Below the pieces are notes generated by a model. That model did no database searches and was not told where the DNA came from. It saw only the letters and a program-made list of their open reading frames with translations. Shown here one piece after another: positions 10,762 through 22,980 of a stretch of DNA of 27,535 nt. Position 1 is the stretch's first letter. Each line of letters starts with the position of its first letter. The stretch covers positions 1 through 27,535 of the forward strand of contig JAYMTA010000514.1 of assembly GCA_036897625.1 (NCBI GenBank), given 5' to 3'. A program made the position numbers and the translations under genes. This DNA comes from Pelargonium cotyledonis. Its lineage: Eukaryota; Streptophyta; Magnoliopsida; Geraniales; Geraniaceae.

Positions 10762-13063
10762 ATGAGAAGCCAAGGTGGTTATGTACCGCCTTCTTATATT
10801 CCGCTTGGACAGTCAGATCCAGAAGCAGAGACTGCTGTTCCACACGAAGAAGAGCACCAAGTTCGTCATCAGATAAGCGATGTACCTACGCAGTGGTCCT
10901 CTGGAATCTGTGCTTGTTGTGATGATATGCAGAGCTGTATGCTACTTTGTGCCTTGTCACCTTGATTTATCAGGAGAAAAAGTTTTGAAGGTGCCTTTTA
11001 AGTATTAAAAAGAAATGTTGTGTTCATCCTCCTCCCTCTTAGTTTTCCTATAATAGTTCTAGGATGAAACTTGTAGACGAGTTTGAAACATCATTTTCTT
11101 ATCATGTCCTATGTCTAGCATAGTGGTACAATTTGGTTTATTCATTATAAAACCAAGGTCAGAAGATTTACACAAATACAAATTGGTAGTTTATACATGT
11201 AGCCGATATCCAGTTTAAATTGGTAGCTAGGTCTTTCCCTTAGCTTGAAAGTTGATTTATATTATCTGGATACCACTGATCGGATATTCTTCCTGCTTTC
11301 AATCTGCTTGTGATTGAGTACAATTACACACACACAGGGCAGTACTGAGTTTCTTATGAAGCACCGAGTTGACCATCATTTCAGTCACCAAACATGCATT
11401 TGTTTCGAAGATAAATGGAAGGAATAAAATTGAAAAACATTATTGTTTCTGAATACTTCTAGATTATTATTTAGGAAGATCTCCTTTTTAATTTATTTCT
11501 ATTTGATTACCAGCTGTTAAGAACAACTTTTGGAAAAAAGTTGAAGAATGGGTTATCAATTATCCAAACATTCTTTAGCGATAGAAAGATACCAATTTAG
11601 AGTTGAGATAGTTCCAATGTATAATACTTTTACTAATCCAACTATCCAAGACATGTTGGCAGGAACCGGCAGCATTTCTATGAATTTTTAGATTGTATGT
11701 AAAACTCTAATATACAGTGGGGTGGAATTCGGCATTTCAGCCCTTGCCAGTAACAATCCTCGTTATAGGTTCCAAATGCTGTATGTTTGACTGTTTGAGT
11801 GCCAAGTTTACCTCATCAATTCAGTTATCTGGGCATGTATTGGCTACCATAGTCCATATAGACATTTTTACAATCCTATTGTGTTTAGTAATAAACATCC
11901 AACTGTTATTTAGAGTGTATCTTTGCTTACTGTTTTTGACACTTCTGTTATTCACGTAAAGAGATAGATACCAGTTCATGTAAGGTCAACTTAATTGCTC
12001 TTATTTATCACTTGGATTTAGACCAAGCTGTTGGGTGAGTGAGATGGGGGCTTTGGGTATGGCTAGTTCTTTTCAGAGAAGCACAATTACTTTTGTTTTA
12101 GTATGTTTTAGTGATTGTTATAGGTTTTGAATTTTACTGTATTTAGGGGGGAGGATCCTGCTTTAGAAAATATTTGTAGTTCACATTTTTATTTTATTTT
12201 GAAGCATATATTTATTTGACTTATCAAACTTCGAATTGTCTGCTAATTGAAGTTTGTTAACTTTGTACAGGCTGCTTGGGCTTTCTTTGTCCCTGCTTTT
12301 TATTTGGCAAGAATGCAGAATTTCTGGGTTCTGGAACTATGGTGGGATCATGTATGGCCCATTGTATTTTGTGGGCGCTTGTCAATACGTTTTGCTGCTT
12401 GTTGACTGATGTCATTTTGCTGGGGTTGCCTGGGTGTTTTGTTGCATGTTATGCTTGTGGCTACCGCAGGACATTACGGTCAAAGTATAATTTGCCGGTA
12501 TGACATTGATATCTATCTACCAGATACTTTCTTATTAGTAGACATGTGAATTAGTCCAAGTTCCATTCAATGTTCCTGAAATGGATCCTATCCAATTAAT
12601 CCTTAACTGATAAATTCCGTTATCCCAAAGAATGAGGAGAACCATGCACTGCAATTAATGTGGTTTGCATATACTTCAATACTTGGCTTTATTTCAGTAC
12701 ACTGACAAGTGATTTATTGACCTTAACTGTGAGATTTCAGTATTCAATTTTCTTGATAATTTGCTCAGGATATATATGTTTTGCCCTTTGTTAGGCCAGC
12801 TCAATTAGAATTGTAGCCATTACTTTAATCTTTGCTTTACAAAATCATTGCTGAGTAACTCTGTTTGCTGTACCATGTTGTGTTGTTTTGTGCAGGAAGC
12901 ACCATGCGGAGATTTTGTTACTCATTTTTTTTGCCATCTGTGTGCCCTATGTCAAGAATACAGGGAGATTCGAGAAAGGTCCGTAGATTGCCCAGCAGAT
13001 CTCAGGCTTGCGGTTGTCACAGCCCCGCCAGTCCAAACTATGGAATCTGGTTCTAATGAATAG
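10762..13063 (+). CDS. PLAC8-family cysteine-rich membrane protein (3 coding exons, 189 aa)
   Basis: The exons are 10762-10936, 12271-12497 and 12896-13063, with GT-AG junctions and frame kept (175+227+168 nt). The protein starts MRSQGGYVPPSYIPLGQ, a plant-specific N-terminus of this subgroup. The PLAC8 core runs from about residue 44 (WSSGICACCDD) to about 165. It includes the CC.GF.CPC.LFG motif and two hydrophobic stretches (about 78-99 and 103-118), then CGYRRTLRSKYNL and CHLCALCQEYREIRER. Plant PLAC8 proteins include PLANT CADMIUM RESISTANCE and CELL NUMBER REGULATOR members, linked to metal or calcium handling and organ size, usually at the plasma membrane. I cannot assign this one to a specific function; the longer spacing and tail resemble the uncharacterised Arabidopsis PLAC8 proteins rather than the short PCR group. 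The ATG at 10762 fits the conserved start. Intron 1 is 1334 bp, intron 2 is 398 bp. Confidence 0.93.
10937..12270 (+). other. Intron 1 of the PLAC8-family gene, nothing else seen
   Basis: The donor is AGCT|GTATGC and the acceptor TTTGTACAG; the joined codon gives SCCLG, matching the family's double cysteine. The interior is T-rich with no recognisable gene or element. Reading through the donor would stop the protein about nine codons later. Confidence 0.85.
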
Positions 13064-14608
13064 TTGGTTATTGCATGGAGGATATCAGAAAGAAAATCAC
13101 GTGAGTTAGGTTATATTTCCTTTGTGCTGTACCAATTTATGCCTACTGAAGCCTTTTGTAAGTGTTTTCTCTACGGAACCATGTTATTGTGCATAGTTAT
13201 TTTGTTGTATTGTGTTGTTGCACTATCCTGTATCGTTACATTATGATGTTGAGAACTGGCCAAGTACTAATAGGAGAAAGGATGTATATATCTCCCTTAT
13301 CAAGTAAGGATTTTCCATGTCATTTTGCTGTTAATGGTTGGTGAATTATCATAGAAGTTTTTTTTATGGAAATTGTCCCCGGTATATGATATTATCTAGA
13401 ATCATCTCACAGTTAAGGTCGATAGAATAGGCATCACTTGTGGGTGAGATGGAAAGAGGGAGTTGATTTGATTAGCATCAAGATAGTATGAGAGAATTGG
13501 TAAATCATCTATGTGAAGGGAGAGGTTAGTCACTTGTAATTGCCGCATTTTCCACCATTTTTCTTTATACTAAACTCGACGAATGGTTACACTTTAACGA
13601 GTGTACTAATAGTATTAAACTCCTATTAACCATAACTAGAGATGCTCTTATAACAACAAAATCAGTGGTACTGGAGTGGAGTGGAAAGTGGAAGAAGACA
13701 CCAGATGTCACCATATGCCAATTGCCACAGGACTCGAGGGGCAAGACAAGACTCTCTCTTTTCACCTAAATTAATTTGAACCACACCGGGAGGGAAGGAA
13801 AGCCTAAAAAAGAGGAAATATTTGTTTCTTATGCTGCCACGTGTCATTTACATTTTTTAAATATTGTTGAGTCAGTGTCATTGCACTGCCAAGCTGAAGC
13901 CCAAACCTGCCTGGAACACAGTGGCACGCCCCTATTTTATGGTATTTTTCAAGAGTTACGGAAATCAAAATCATTACTTTGTGCCTCAACAATATTTTAA
14001 TGCTCTCGGAGCTACACTTTCTATATTTTGAACCCTCAATTTGTAAAATTGACCACCATTTACAATCCCCATTCAAATCTTTTCATTAATTTATTTCTTA
14101 ATATCCCAATTTCTCATTTAGAAAGTTATTCAAATTTTAATCATACTAGTAACAAATGGTTAGGGCCGGGGCTCATAATTCATTTTAAATATTATGTTAA
14201 TATGCATAATTAGAGTTTGAAAATTTTCTTTTATTAGTGCTCTCTTGCTCTAACAAATTTTAGAGAGTAATAATGTCACGTCTATTTTATATGAGTAAAA
14301 TATGTATCAGTTGTAATTTAATTAAACTAATGAGGTGAGAACATCTCATCAAATTTTAGATATAACCACTCAAATGAATTTGTGGGAGTGAAACAATCTG
14401 TTCGTATTCATGATTTTAAATAATTTGTCATCAGCTTATTAGTGCAACTGATATAAATGCCCATATTACTTATTTTATATTTATATTAAAAAATAGTATT
14501 GGTTAAATAAATTTGTTATAACAGAAAATTATACACCATAAAATAAGTTTTTTTCTTAATTTTTAATCAAACCGCTATATACTTTTATGAGGTGTCCTTT
14601 GAAACAAC
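13064..14608. other. Intergenic: 3' UTR of the PLAC8 gene, then upstream region of the PQ-loop gene
   Basis: The first few hundred bases are probably 3' UTR. No clear AATAAA is placed well for it. Short overlapping ORFs at 13565-14213 show no family. A perfect G-box in an ABRE-like context, CCACGTGTC, lies at 13837-13845, about 0.8 kb before the presumed transcription start of the PQ-loop gene. From 13990 to 14608 the sequence is very AT-rich. Confidence 0.55.
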
Positions 14609-14616
14609 TATATAAT
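14609..14616 (+). promoter_or_regulatory. Candidate TATA box of the PQ-loop gene
   Basis: TATATAAT lies just before a sharp shift from AT-rich to C-rich sequence, at the expected distance (about 30 bp) from a plausible transcription start near 14640-14650. It is the best TATA candidate in this promoter, but the start site is inferred. Confidence 0.5.
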
Positions 14617-14650
14617 TAGATTTGTAACGGGACTGTCGCTCACCGGTAGT

Positions 14651-14683
14651 AGCCACAGCCACAGCCACAGCCAAAGCCAACAG
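14651..14683 (+). repeat. Hexanucleotide (AGCCAC)n-like repeat in the presumed 5' UTR
   Basis: Three to four near-perfect copies of AGCCAC are followed by degenerate AGCCAA copies. It lies in the first, non-coding exon inferred for the PQ-loop gene. It would give a C-rich leader prone to copy-number change. Confidence 0.7.
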
Positions 14684-15003
14684 CAGCATCGACAGCTCCA
14701 GCGTAGAAAATCGCAAAGCTCTCCAATGCCAAATCAATCAATCCTCTGTTTCTCATTCCTCATCTCTCTGCTCACCTTCTGATCTATTTTGCTTCTCTCC
14801 CTTCACTGGATCACCAATAGCAAGTGAAGCCTCCTATCTCTCTCTCTATTTTCATTCCTCAACGTCGTCGCTGCTCGCTCTGGAATCTCGTTCCTACCTT
14901 CTTTCAGAAACCTGACATTGAGACCATAGCGATAGGCCGTTCTCACTCAGGACTGGTTCCGTCAACTCACTCATCCGATTTTGTATCTGCTGCTTCAGCG
15001 ACT

Positions 15004-15660
15004 GTAATTTTCTCTTCCTCCAATCTCATTATCTATGTGCTTTTCTTCACACAAAAACAAGTTATAAACCCTTTTTTCGCTCTCGTTTTCACCACTGCAT
15101 GGCTTAATTAATGTTCTTAAACTGATTAGTGTTTTCTCATTTTTTTTTTTAATTTGAATTCTGATGTGATATTATTTTCCTAGCCCTAGAATCGAAGGTT
15201 TCTCTGGTGTCTGGGACCAGTTTTGATTTGCAACTATTTCCCCCATTGGTTTGATGTGTTCTGAACTCTTGGTTTACACGAACTGTTATTTATATATATA
15301 TATATTATTTTATTAATGGGGAGAATTATTTGATTTGATTTGATGCCCTTACTCTTCTCTGAATTCTTTGAGAAGGATTTTTTTTGCGATTTAAACATAT
15401 GATGTATCTGTTTTCATTTCTCTTTTGTGAGTAATCAAGTGGACCATTCCAGAAAAAGAGTACTTTCCAAAGTGGGAAACCAGATATCCCATCCCATGTT
15501 ATCTATCAATGCCTACATTTTGTCTCCCACTTTGTTAGCATATGCTTTTTTAATACAGCAGTTTGCTACTGATGTTGTCTTTTGATCCTTTAAATAGAAA
15601 GTGTTTGCTCAAGAAATCTAACTGGTTGTTTTGCGTCCTGTATATGTATGCTCTGTTCAG
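15004..15660 (+). other. Probable 5'-UTR intron of the PQ-loop gene
   Basis: A donor-like GCGACT|GTAATT at 15003-15004 and an acceptor CTGTTCAG ending at 15660 bracket a T-rich, stop-filled stretch with a (TA)n run near 15290-15305. The acceptor is 26 bases before the ATG at 15687. The donor is the less certain boundary. Confidence 0.45.
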
Positions 15661-15686
15661 ATTGTGTCTGATATTATTTGGGTGCA

Positions 15687-18600
15687 ATGGGTCTGCTCAA
15701 AAGCTCGATGCCAGTGTGTCCGAGAAGTGAGCATTGCTCACAGTGGGCTAGGAAGTATATGGACTACTGTCTGTGCAGCAAGAAGGATGGAGTGTCATTG
15801 ACATTGGGATTGATTAGTGTGATTAGTTGGGGTATTGCTGAGATACCTCAACTAATCACAAACTACAATGGGAAGTCAGCTGAGGGTCTCTCTATTGCCT
15901 TCTTGTTGACTTGGGTACTTGGGTAATGCATGTTCTCAACTTACTTGTTATTGTCCTTTTCTTCTATATTTGTTGTGTTTCTGAATTCCTTGCCAGTCTC
16001 TCAATGATTCATATTGTCAAAAAATAAGTTAATGCTTCCTGAAAATAGAATTTTATGGAGCAAATTTTATCATGTAACTGTGTTTAATCCACATCAGTAG
16101 TATAATACTATAATGGAGCATACATGAGTCACATCATTGTAAATATTCTGGTTCAATTGTTGTTTGACTCAGATTGTGATCTTATCTTGTAGTATGGTGA
16201 CAACAATGTATACTGTCCAAGCAAGACCTGGATACCCTAGGCATATACTGATCTGGAGTTTGATTTTAATGATATTCACAGTTGTTTTTCTATTACACAC
16301 TTGGAGAATTAGGAATGCTTGGATACTGCATGTCACTAACATATCCACTATGAAATCATGAAATTTAAAGATAAGGAGGATTAGCTTGATATATATTTTA
16401 TGAGTCAGTTGCATCTTATCCTTACTGCCCTGGTTAAGTCTATATGCAACAATTTTCCAAAAAAAAAAAAAAGACATCCGCAATCTAGATTTGAGATGTA
16501 ACTTACAGACATTAACTTGTACTATGACTGCTGATCTTTAAATTGCTAGTTGTTTAGTAGATAGTAAATTTCTGATTCTATAAACTGGCGTGTGAAACCT
16601 GTACTTTGAAGATGTGAATTTTTGGGGATAAATTGACATATATAACTTTGGTACAAAATGGCTTGTGTATTCTATTGCATCTTAATGCCATGAATAGTGA
16701 GAAAACCGTACTGTTGGCTTTCTGTAATTGACATATATAATATCAGTATGAAATGGCTTGTGTCGTTGAATATTCTGTTTCATGCTTATGCCATGAAGTG
16801 AGAAAACTACAGGGATGGCTATTTGTAATTTGCCCATTTATTGGGGTGAAATACTATTCCAAGAACTACTCACTTCTTGACTTTATGTCTCCCTTTTCTT
16901 CTGTTCTTTCTGGTGTTTATTATATACGTATAAAACTAAAAGGGCCCTCTTGAGCCGAAGCAGTTGATTGGTATATGACAATATTTGAACCTTCAAGCTC
17001 TTCAAGTAAATTTCTATCACCACCTTAGTTTCAGTCCATCTTTCTTCCCACTGTTTTAGGATGTTGCTTATAGTTTTCTTGATTTTCTAATTGCTTATAC
17101 TATTTTCTTTTGCAGGGATCTGTTCAACCTGTTTGGCTGCTTGTTGGAGCCTGCTACTGTGAGTGTTTCATTTATATATCTTACTATTTTAAAGAATATT
17201 ACTGTATGTAGCTGTGCTTATTCCATTGAGACATATTCTGTTACATTAAACATGATTGAGAACAATTTTGGTGATGGAATTGAATGTTATAGACAAAATA
17301 TTTAGAGGATAAATGACCAATCCCAGTAGTTTTCTGATTGTGCAAATGTACTTGACTCACTGCTTATCTGTCTTTTAACACCTATAAAAAATGTTTCTTT
17401 TTCCAAATGATACTTGACCGACAAGCATTTTTATGATACTTGTTTTGTGTGGCTGTTGATTGTATTTCACTCCTCTAGGAAGCATGTCAGTGAATGAAAA
17501 CAATTACATTATGAAAGCACAACTCTTTCTTTATTAATTATTAAATTACATTAAAATTTTCCCTTTCTTTTGCAGCTTCCAACACAGTACTATATGGCAG
17601 TGGTAAGAACAAAGCTTGAAGTGTCTTATTATTGAGTTGATCTCTACTCTATACTAATACTAGACATTTTTCATGCTCACAAGGCTCAACTAATTGACTT
17701 TTGTATGTATATCTTGATCTTATTTTGTGCAGCTGTATACAGTCACTACTTTGCTTCTTACCACACAAACTATATACTATGGTCACATCTATCCTCGACT
17801 GAAATACAATAGGCGGCGTGAAAAGGTTTGGATATTGTTAACTTACTTTCTCTGAAATGACCTGCACTGCATTTTATTTTCCTCATTTATATTTCCAACA
17901 TTTACAAAATAGCTTGTGGAACCACCAGATGCAAAATAGTTTCAAATTGTGAATTTGAACGAAGACTAAACATAATTCCATGATTTTATTTAAAATTGAA
18001 TTTTGTACAAACTGGGATCCAATTGTCAGTAATTTCATTAACATCTGAAGAAAAACCTGACAATAATCTTATAGAATTAGTGCTCGGTTTGGGTAAATGA
18101 GAATATAGCTTAAACAAAGAAAAATATCTACTCTAATTTTTTCTTATTGAATTTTTGGAAGAGTGATATGTCTTGTCAACTTCATAACATTTGTGACAAT
18201 GTGTTTTAATTGAAATATAAAATTTAAACTTTATATCATTAAGGTTTAAATATCTGAATTCAACATGGTTGGAAGTAGACTCTGTGATACTGAGATTTGA
18301 ATTCAAACTGTACTTTAATGAATAACATCTTTTTTTCCCCCATCATAAAGCCAGAAATGAAAAAAATTGTTATTCAGTATTTTCTGTCGTGAACATATTT
18401 GTTCTTTTTGGGATTATTTACCCACATAGCATTAGGGTAACAGGAACTGCCAAAAAGAAAATCTTCATTTGTGGATAAAGAATAGGTGGGTTATTGGATT
18501 TGGACGTATAAAGTCTCATGAATATCGTGACCTGGTTAAGGGTCTTTATATACATGAATATCTACTGAAATGCATGGAATTATTGAAGTATCTCAAGTTC

Positions 18601-21600
18601 ATTTTTTTCTTTCTTGGTATTGAATCTATCTTTTGTGGCTGTACATGTTGAAGATGGCTGGGTTTGTTGCTAAATGAATAACATTTTTAGTTAAACTATT
18701 TTGTTGCTGTTACACACACACACACACACACGCTACATATACATATATGCATGTATATACATTTGATTATTCCATTTCCAATGCAGTTTCCTAATCCTAG
18801 CCAAGTTGGGGAAGGTGACAAATTGAGAAAAAACAGTAGCGGTGCTAAACTTGGCAACAATGGTGCATACAAATCTGAGGGCCAGAATACTCCAAGTTTG
18901 CCTATTCCTCTTCCATCCGTTTACAATGGTTCCCCAGGAAAAGAATTATACTACACGTAATTGATACTTCTTGAAATTCTCAATTCTGCATTCTTAAGTT
19001 CACTAATATATTATTCAAACACTGTTTTAAATTTTTGGGTAAAAATAAGAATTAAAACACAGTAGTGTTTTTTTCTTCTTCTGTTTCTTTTCTTTTTTCT
19101 AATTTGTGGTTAGATTGTTGGAATTTGGCTCACTATGTTAGATTGGAAGTCCATAAGAACAGAAAATTTCACTGTCAATTTTATCATTCTTCCCTCAGCC
19201 GTCATGAGGGTATTAGTGTTTTATAGTCATCACAATGTCCTGCTACCTTAATCGGACAGTGGTCTACAGACTTGAGGATTAAGGAACTACGGTGGGTGCT
19301 GAAATCACAGAACGAGCTTGGTATTTAGGGTTGAGTCAACAAGTCCAGATAAGTGTTTACTAGCTCTCAATTGTTTTTGCATGGAATGTGTATCAGTTAG
19401 TTTCCAAGGTCATGACACCATGCTCTTGTGTAAACCTGTTTTTGCACCTTTGATAGCTATCAGGGCTATCTCTTGTTTTTCACAGCTACATTTTTGGCTG
19501 ATCCCTCTCCCCTCTGTCTTGTCGCTATTTCTCATCCCTCCATTTTTATATGTTTTTCATTTGATTTCTTTTATTCAGCTTTATAATTTGCAATGATGCT
19601 CTATATTTTATGGGGTCATTGAAATCTAGTGTGTGCAGTACAGTCCTTTGAGGGTGTCGAATTTGGGGATGGTTGGACTTGGGATGCAAATCCTAATTAG
19701 TTTTCCAAAATATGATGGATTATTTTTTACAGAAAATTAAAACAAAGCTATTTCATTACTTTTTGACACTGTTGAAACAATAGCTGAGCTGACTATATTT
19801 CAAAGCGGGAAGTGTTGTTCCCTTTCTTTATCAGATGCACTTGATTATACCTTTTTCTGAAAGTTAAATTGCTATTTGATAAAACTTCATTCCTTATTAT
19901 TCATTTGTGGATCATGTGCTTCTGCCTTTAAATATGTTCTGAAAGGAAATTTCTATTTTTGACAACTCATTTTTAATATGATAACCTTCTACTTGAAATT
20001 CATCAGGTCAGCAAGGTCTCTTACAAGGAGTCATACTCCAACAGCTGGTTTGTGTTTAACAATGAAAATGACTTCTACCTCCGTTCCTACCCTGGGTACC
20101 ATTGAAGAGCCTTTACTCGATGAACAAGTTTCAACTAGACATGTTTCACCTCCAAATACGAGGACCATGCTATGCTTGGTGAGCTTCATGTAGTGGATCT
20201 TGTGTGTACTCTAACACCCTGTTTCAATTGATGGCACATAATTTTGTAGTTTTCATCTACTTCAGGTGTCTGCAGTGACCTTCCTCGGTACTCTTAATCT
20301 CCACCAATCATCAAATACGAGAGTTAATTTTGTGTCTGACAAATCAAGTCATGGATTAGTAATGCCCTTGGCAAGAAGGCTTTTGCTGGTAATGAAATTA
20401 GCTATTCAGTTTCTCATTTCACAAAGTAAAACTACACAGCTACATGAGAAAAAGTGGTTTATGGTTCTATATGTTTATCTTTAATTTTTTTGGGTTGTTA
20501 AGTGTGATAGCCTTGCTGTAATGTTACTTCTTGTAGTCGATGGTTTCTTTTCACAGTTTCAATTTTGAATTGATTCTGGGCTATGAGTCTTTGGATGGTA
20601 AGTGGGGTATTACAATCTGTGAAGTGTCTGACTGTGCTGATTAATTGTGGATGAAGACACAAGACAAAGTTATGTATATCTTGAGCATGGGGAAAACAAA
20701 AACATTTTGGATGTTTTCTGGCTTATTAGCAGACCCTTTTTTAGTTGAGAGTTTTGTGGAAAGAGCATCATTCTTAAATTCCAATTACAATCTGGGATTT
20801 CAGGCTAATGGTGGACTGTTTCAAGAACATGGTACTGAAGGAGGTGACATAGGGTCTTTCTTTGGTTGGGGAATGGCAGCCATTTACATGGGTGGGCGGC
20901 TTCCCCAGATTTATTTAAATGTGAGTTTCACCTCCTAGCTGGTTATAGCCTGCTCTTCTTTCATATTTTGAGTAATGAGTAATGACAGATGTGTGTACAT
21001 AACATTTATACATGTTTACAAAACCACTGAGGTAAGTGAAGAAATAACCTTGGTATTTGGCCTTTTATATTATAATTGTATTGGCTTCTTGCATTAATCT
21101 AGTGTAGGTTCTTACAAACTTTGATATGCTAGAGGTGTATCTGGTTTCCTGAGTTGCTTATGATTAAATACAATAAAACATCTTAATTACTCAATGTAAC
21201 TGACTTTTGGTTCTTGGTTAATATTTCAGATAAGAAGGGGCAATGTTCGGGTAAGCAATATAATTATATTACTGGGAAGATCTAGACTTTTCGTTTTGAA
21301 TTTTGAGATTTTTTTTTTATATATATATGCTGCACGATTTGTGTAGGACATGCTTTGTCTAGCCACCCCCTCAGCATAAAATAAAAAAATGAAATAGTGC
21401 CCGACTGAGGTTGGGAGAGTGGAAGTGTTGAAAGAGAGTGAGGATATATATAATGTTTTTTTTTTTACTTTCTTACTCATCTTCCATGATATGCAGGGTC
21501 TTAATCCTTTCATGTTCATCTTTGCTTTGGTTGGAAATGCTACATATGTAGCAAGGTACATACCATAGTATTATCATAGTCATCGTATGCTTTTAATTTT

Positions 21601-22039
21601 TTGTTGCTTCAGTCTGATCCTCGTTTACTGCTTACTGAGTTGAATTGTGTTTGTACGAGTCTGAAACTATTGTTAAGGTGTCATTTGAATCTCATTTCAC
21701 TAAAGCGCATACCAATGTACAGTACTATATCATTCTTTCTTCTTGCAGCATACTTGTGAGCAGCATGGAATGGTCAAGAATCAGACCGAATCTACCATGG
21801 TTGGTGGATGCAGGAGGGTGTATACTTCTTGATTGTTTCGTATCCTTGTCTAAATTTCTTATGAATGTTTCAGTTGAATGCAGAAAAGATATGTGAGCAC
21901 ACAGATTGTTTCTGTTTTTTTGTTTAAACCTTGAATCTTCCCAGATAATATTCCAGTTCATGTATTTCAATTACCGGACATCTAAAGATGTGGAGAGCAA
22001 ATGCAACCTCAGTGGTGATGAAGGAGCATATCTTGAAGG

Positions 22040-22077
<38 letters not shown>

Positions 22078-22563
22078 GCTCATGTGTGTGCGTGGGCATA
22101 TAGGCCTCTTTCATGGGATCTGTTTTTATAAAAATATACCACGGTTACCGTTTTAATTTACTTCTGCTGTCTTATTCTATGAAGAATGAAAGTTTGTAAA
22201 GGCACTTCGTTTTCCTAGACTAGTGTTTTTATTTATTTCAATTGACCCTGGAATCAAATTAGGAACTTTCACTTTTATGAAATGACAGATCATCTCAACA
22301 CTTTTGCTTTGGTGGGAAAATCTCCAACATGTTTGTGCCTATTTATTAAAAAAAGGAAATGAAAAGAAAGATTTTACCACTATAAATAAGGGCATGGCGA
22401 GGGAAATAATGATAACCGGAGGAGTTATTTATGATTTATACATCATGTGGTGTTTGTTACCCAACTGTACGATATCTCATGTTGCACTTGCCGTTCACTA
22501 TATTTTCTGATAGTAAGTTGTCACATTGTTTCAGGTGGAAATTCATTCTCCAGCTCAAAATGA
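15687..22563 (+). CDS. PQ-loop membrane protein, vacuolar basic amino-acid transporter-like (13 coding exons, 424 aa)
   Basis: The coding exons are 15687-15922, 17116-17158, 17576-17602, 17733-17825, 18787-18956, 20007-20178, 20266-20388, 20804-20920, 21230-21250, 21497-21555, 21749-21839, 21945-22038 and 22535-22563; all are GT-AG and sum to 1275 nt in one frame. Two PQ-loop repeats are visible: WGIAEIPQLITNYNGKSAEG with PQ at 54-55, and GGRLPQIYLNIRRGNVRG with PQ at 322-323. Each sits in a helix bundle, giving about seven membrane segments. A hydrophilic Ser/Thr-rich loop of about 120 residues (134-250) separates them and holds EEPLLDE (223-229), a near-dileucine sequence. The layout matches the Ypq1/PQLC2 family, which exports lysine and arginine from the vacuole or lysosome. 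The transport role here is inferred. The last intron begins inside a microsatellite (see findings). The gene converges on the DUF309 gene, 417 bp between stops. Confidence 0.93.
15923..17115 (+). other. Intron 1 (coding) of the PQ-loop gene, 1193 bp, with an internal duplication
   Basis: The donor is CTTGG|GTAATG and the acceptor TTTTGCAG; the split codon is Gly-79. The 95-101 bp duplication at 16631-16826 and a 14-A run near 16459 are the only notable contents. ORFs at 16164-16361 and 16753-16953 are intronic and unrecognised. Confidence 0.85.
16631..16826 (+). repeat. Imperfect tandem duplication, about 95 and 101 bp
   Basis: Copy 1 (16631-16725) and copy 2 (16726-16826) both start AATTGACATATATAA. 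They share AAATGGCTTGTGT, a TTAATGCCATGAA/TTATGCCATGAA block, GTGAGAAAAC and a GGCT-TT-TGT ending, with small indels and substitutions between. The divergence suggests an old local duplication with no coding meaning. Confidence 0.75.
17826..18786 (+). other. Intron 4 of the PQ-loop gene, 961 bp, with a (CA)n run
   Basis: The donor is AAAAG|GTTTGG and the acceptor CCAATGCAG. A (CA)n microsatellite at about 18713-18731 followed by a TATATATG-type purine-pyrimidine run lies 55-75 bp before the acceptor, in the region where the branch point should be. No other feature is seen. Confidence 0.8.
22041..22076 (+). repeat. Compound microsatellite (CT)11(CA)7 at a splice donor
   Basis: (CT)11 spans 22041-22062 and (CA)7 spans 22063-22076. 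CATGTGTGTGCGTG follows, which can pair with the (CA) run to form a hairpin. The repeat begins immediately after the GT of the exon 12 donor (22039-22040), so the 5' splice site reads GAAG|GTCTCT. Confidence 0.92.
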
Positions 22564-22751
22564 TGTGTACAGATGATGCTTCCATGGATGAAGGCTCCTC
22601 TGAACTCTGACCAAGCACCGTGTGACCAAAGTTCAAATTGTCATTCCATTTTTATGTAAAATGCACTAGACCTTTTACCTCGTTCTCTCTCAATTCGCTT
22701 GGCTACTGGACGACAGATTCGTGTCAATATTTCTCCTAAGACATTATGGCA

Positions 22752-22757
22752 AATAAA
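22752..22757 (+). terminator. Canonical polyadenylation signal AATAAA of the PQ-loop gene
   Basis: AATAAA lies 189 bases after the stop codon at 22561-22563, in a T-rich context. It is the best polyadenylation signal for this transcript and ends it before the convergent DUF309 gene's stop at 22981. Confidence 0.55.
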
Positions 22758-22980
22758 AGCCTGTAAAGATTGGAAAGTTTTCCGTTTATCAAATTTCTAT
22801 TGGTGTATGGACCTATTTTTATGATAACATGATTAGCCCTCTAATGTTTGTTACTTTGAAGAATAAGGTTCAAGATTGTAGGGGTGATTACAATAGAATT
22901 CAACAATACTGCATAATCTATTCTTAACAATTATTGCATAAATCAGATGGGCTATGTATTGCTTTTGTGTGTATGTGTGG

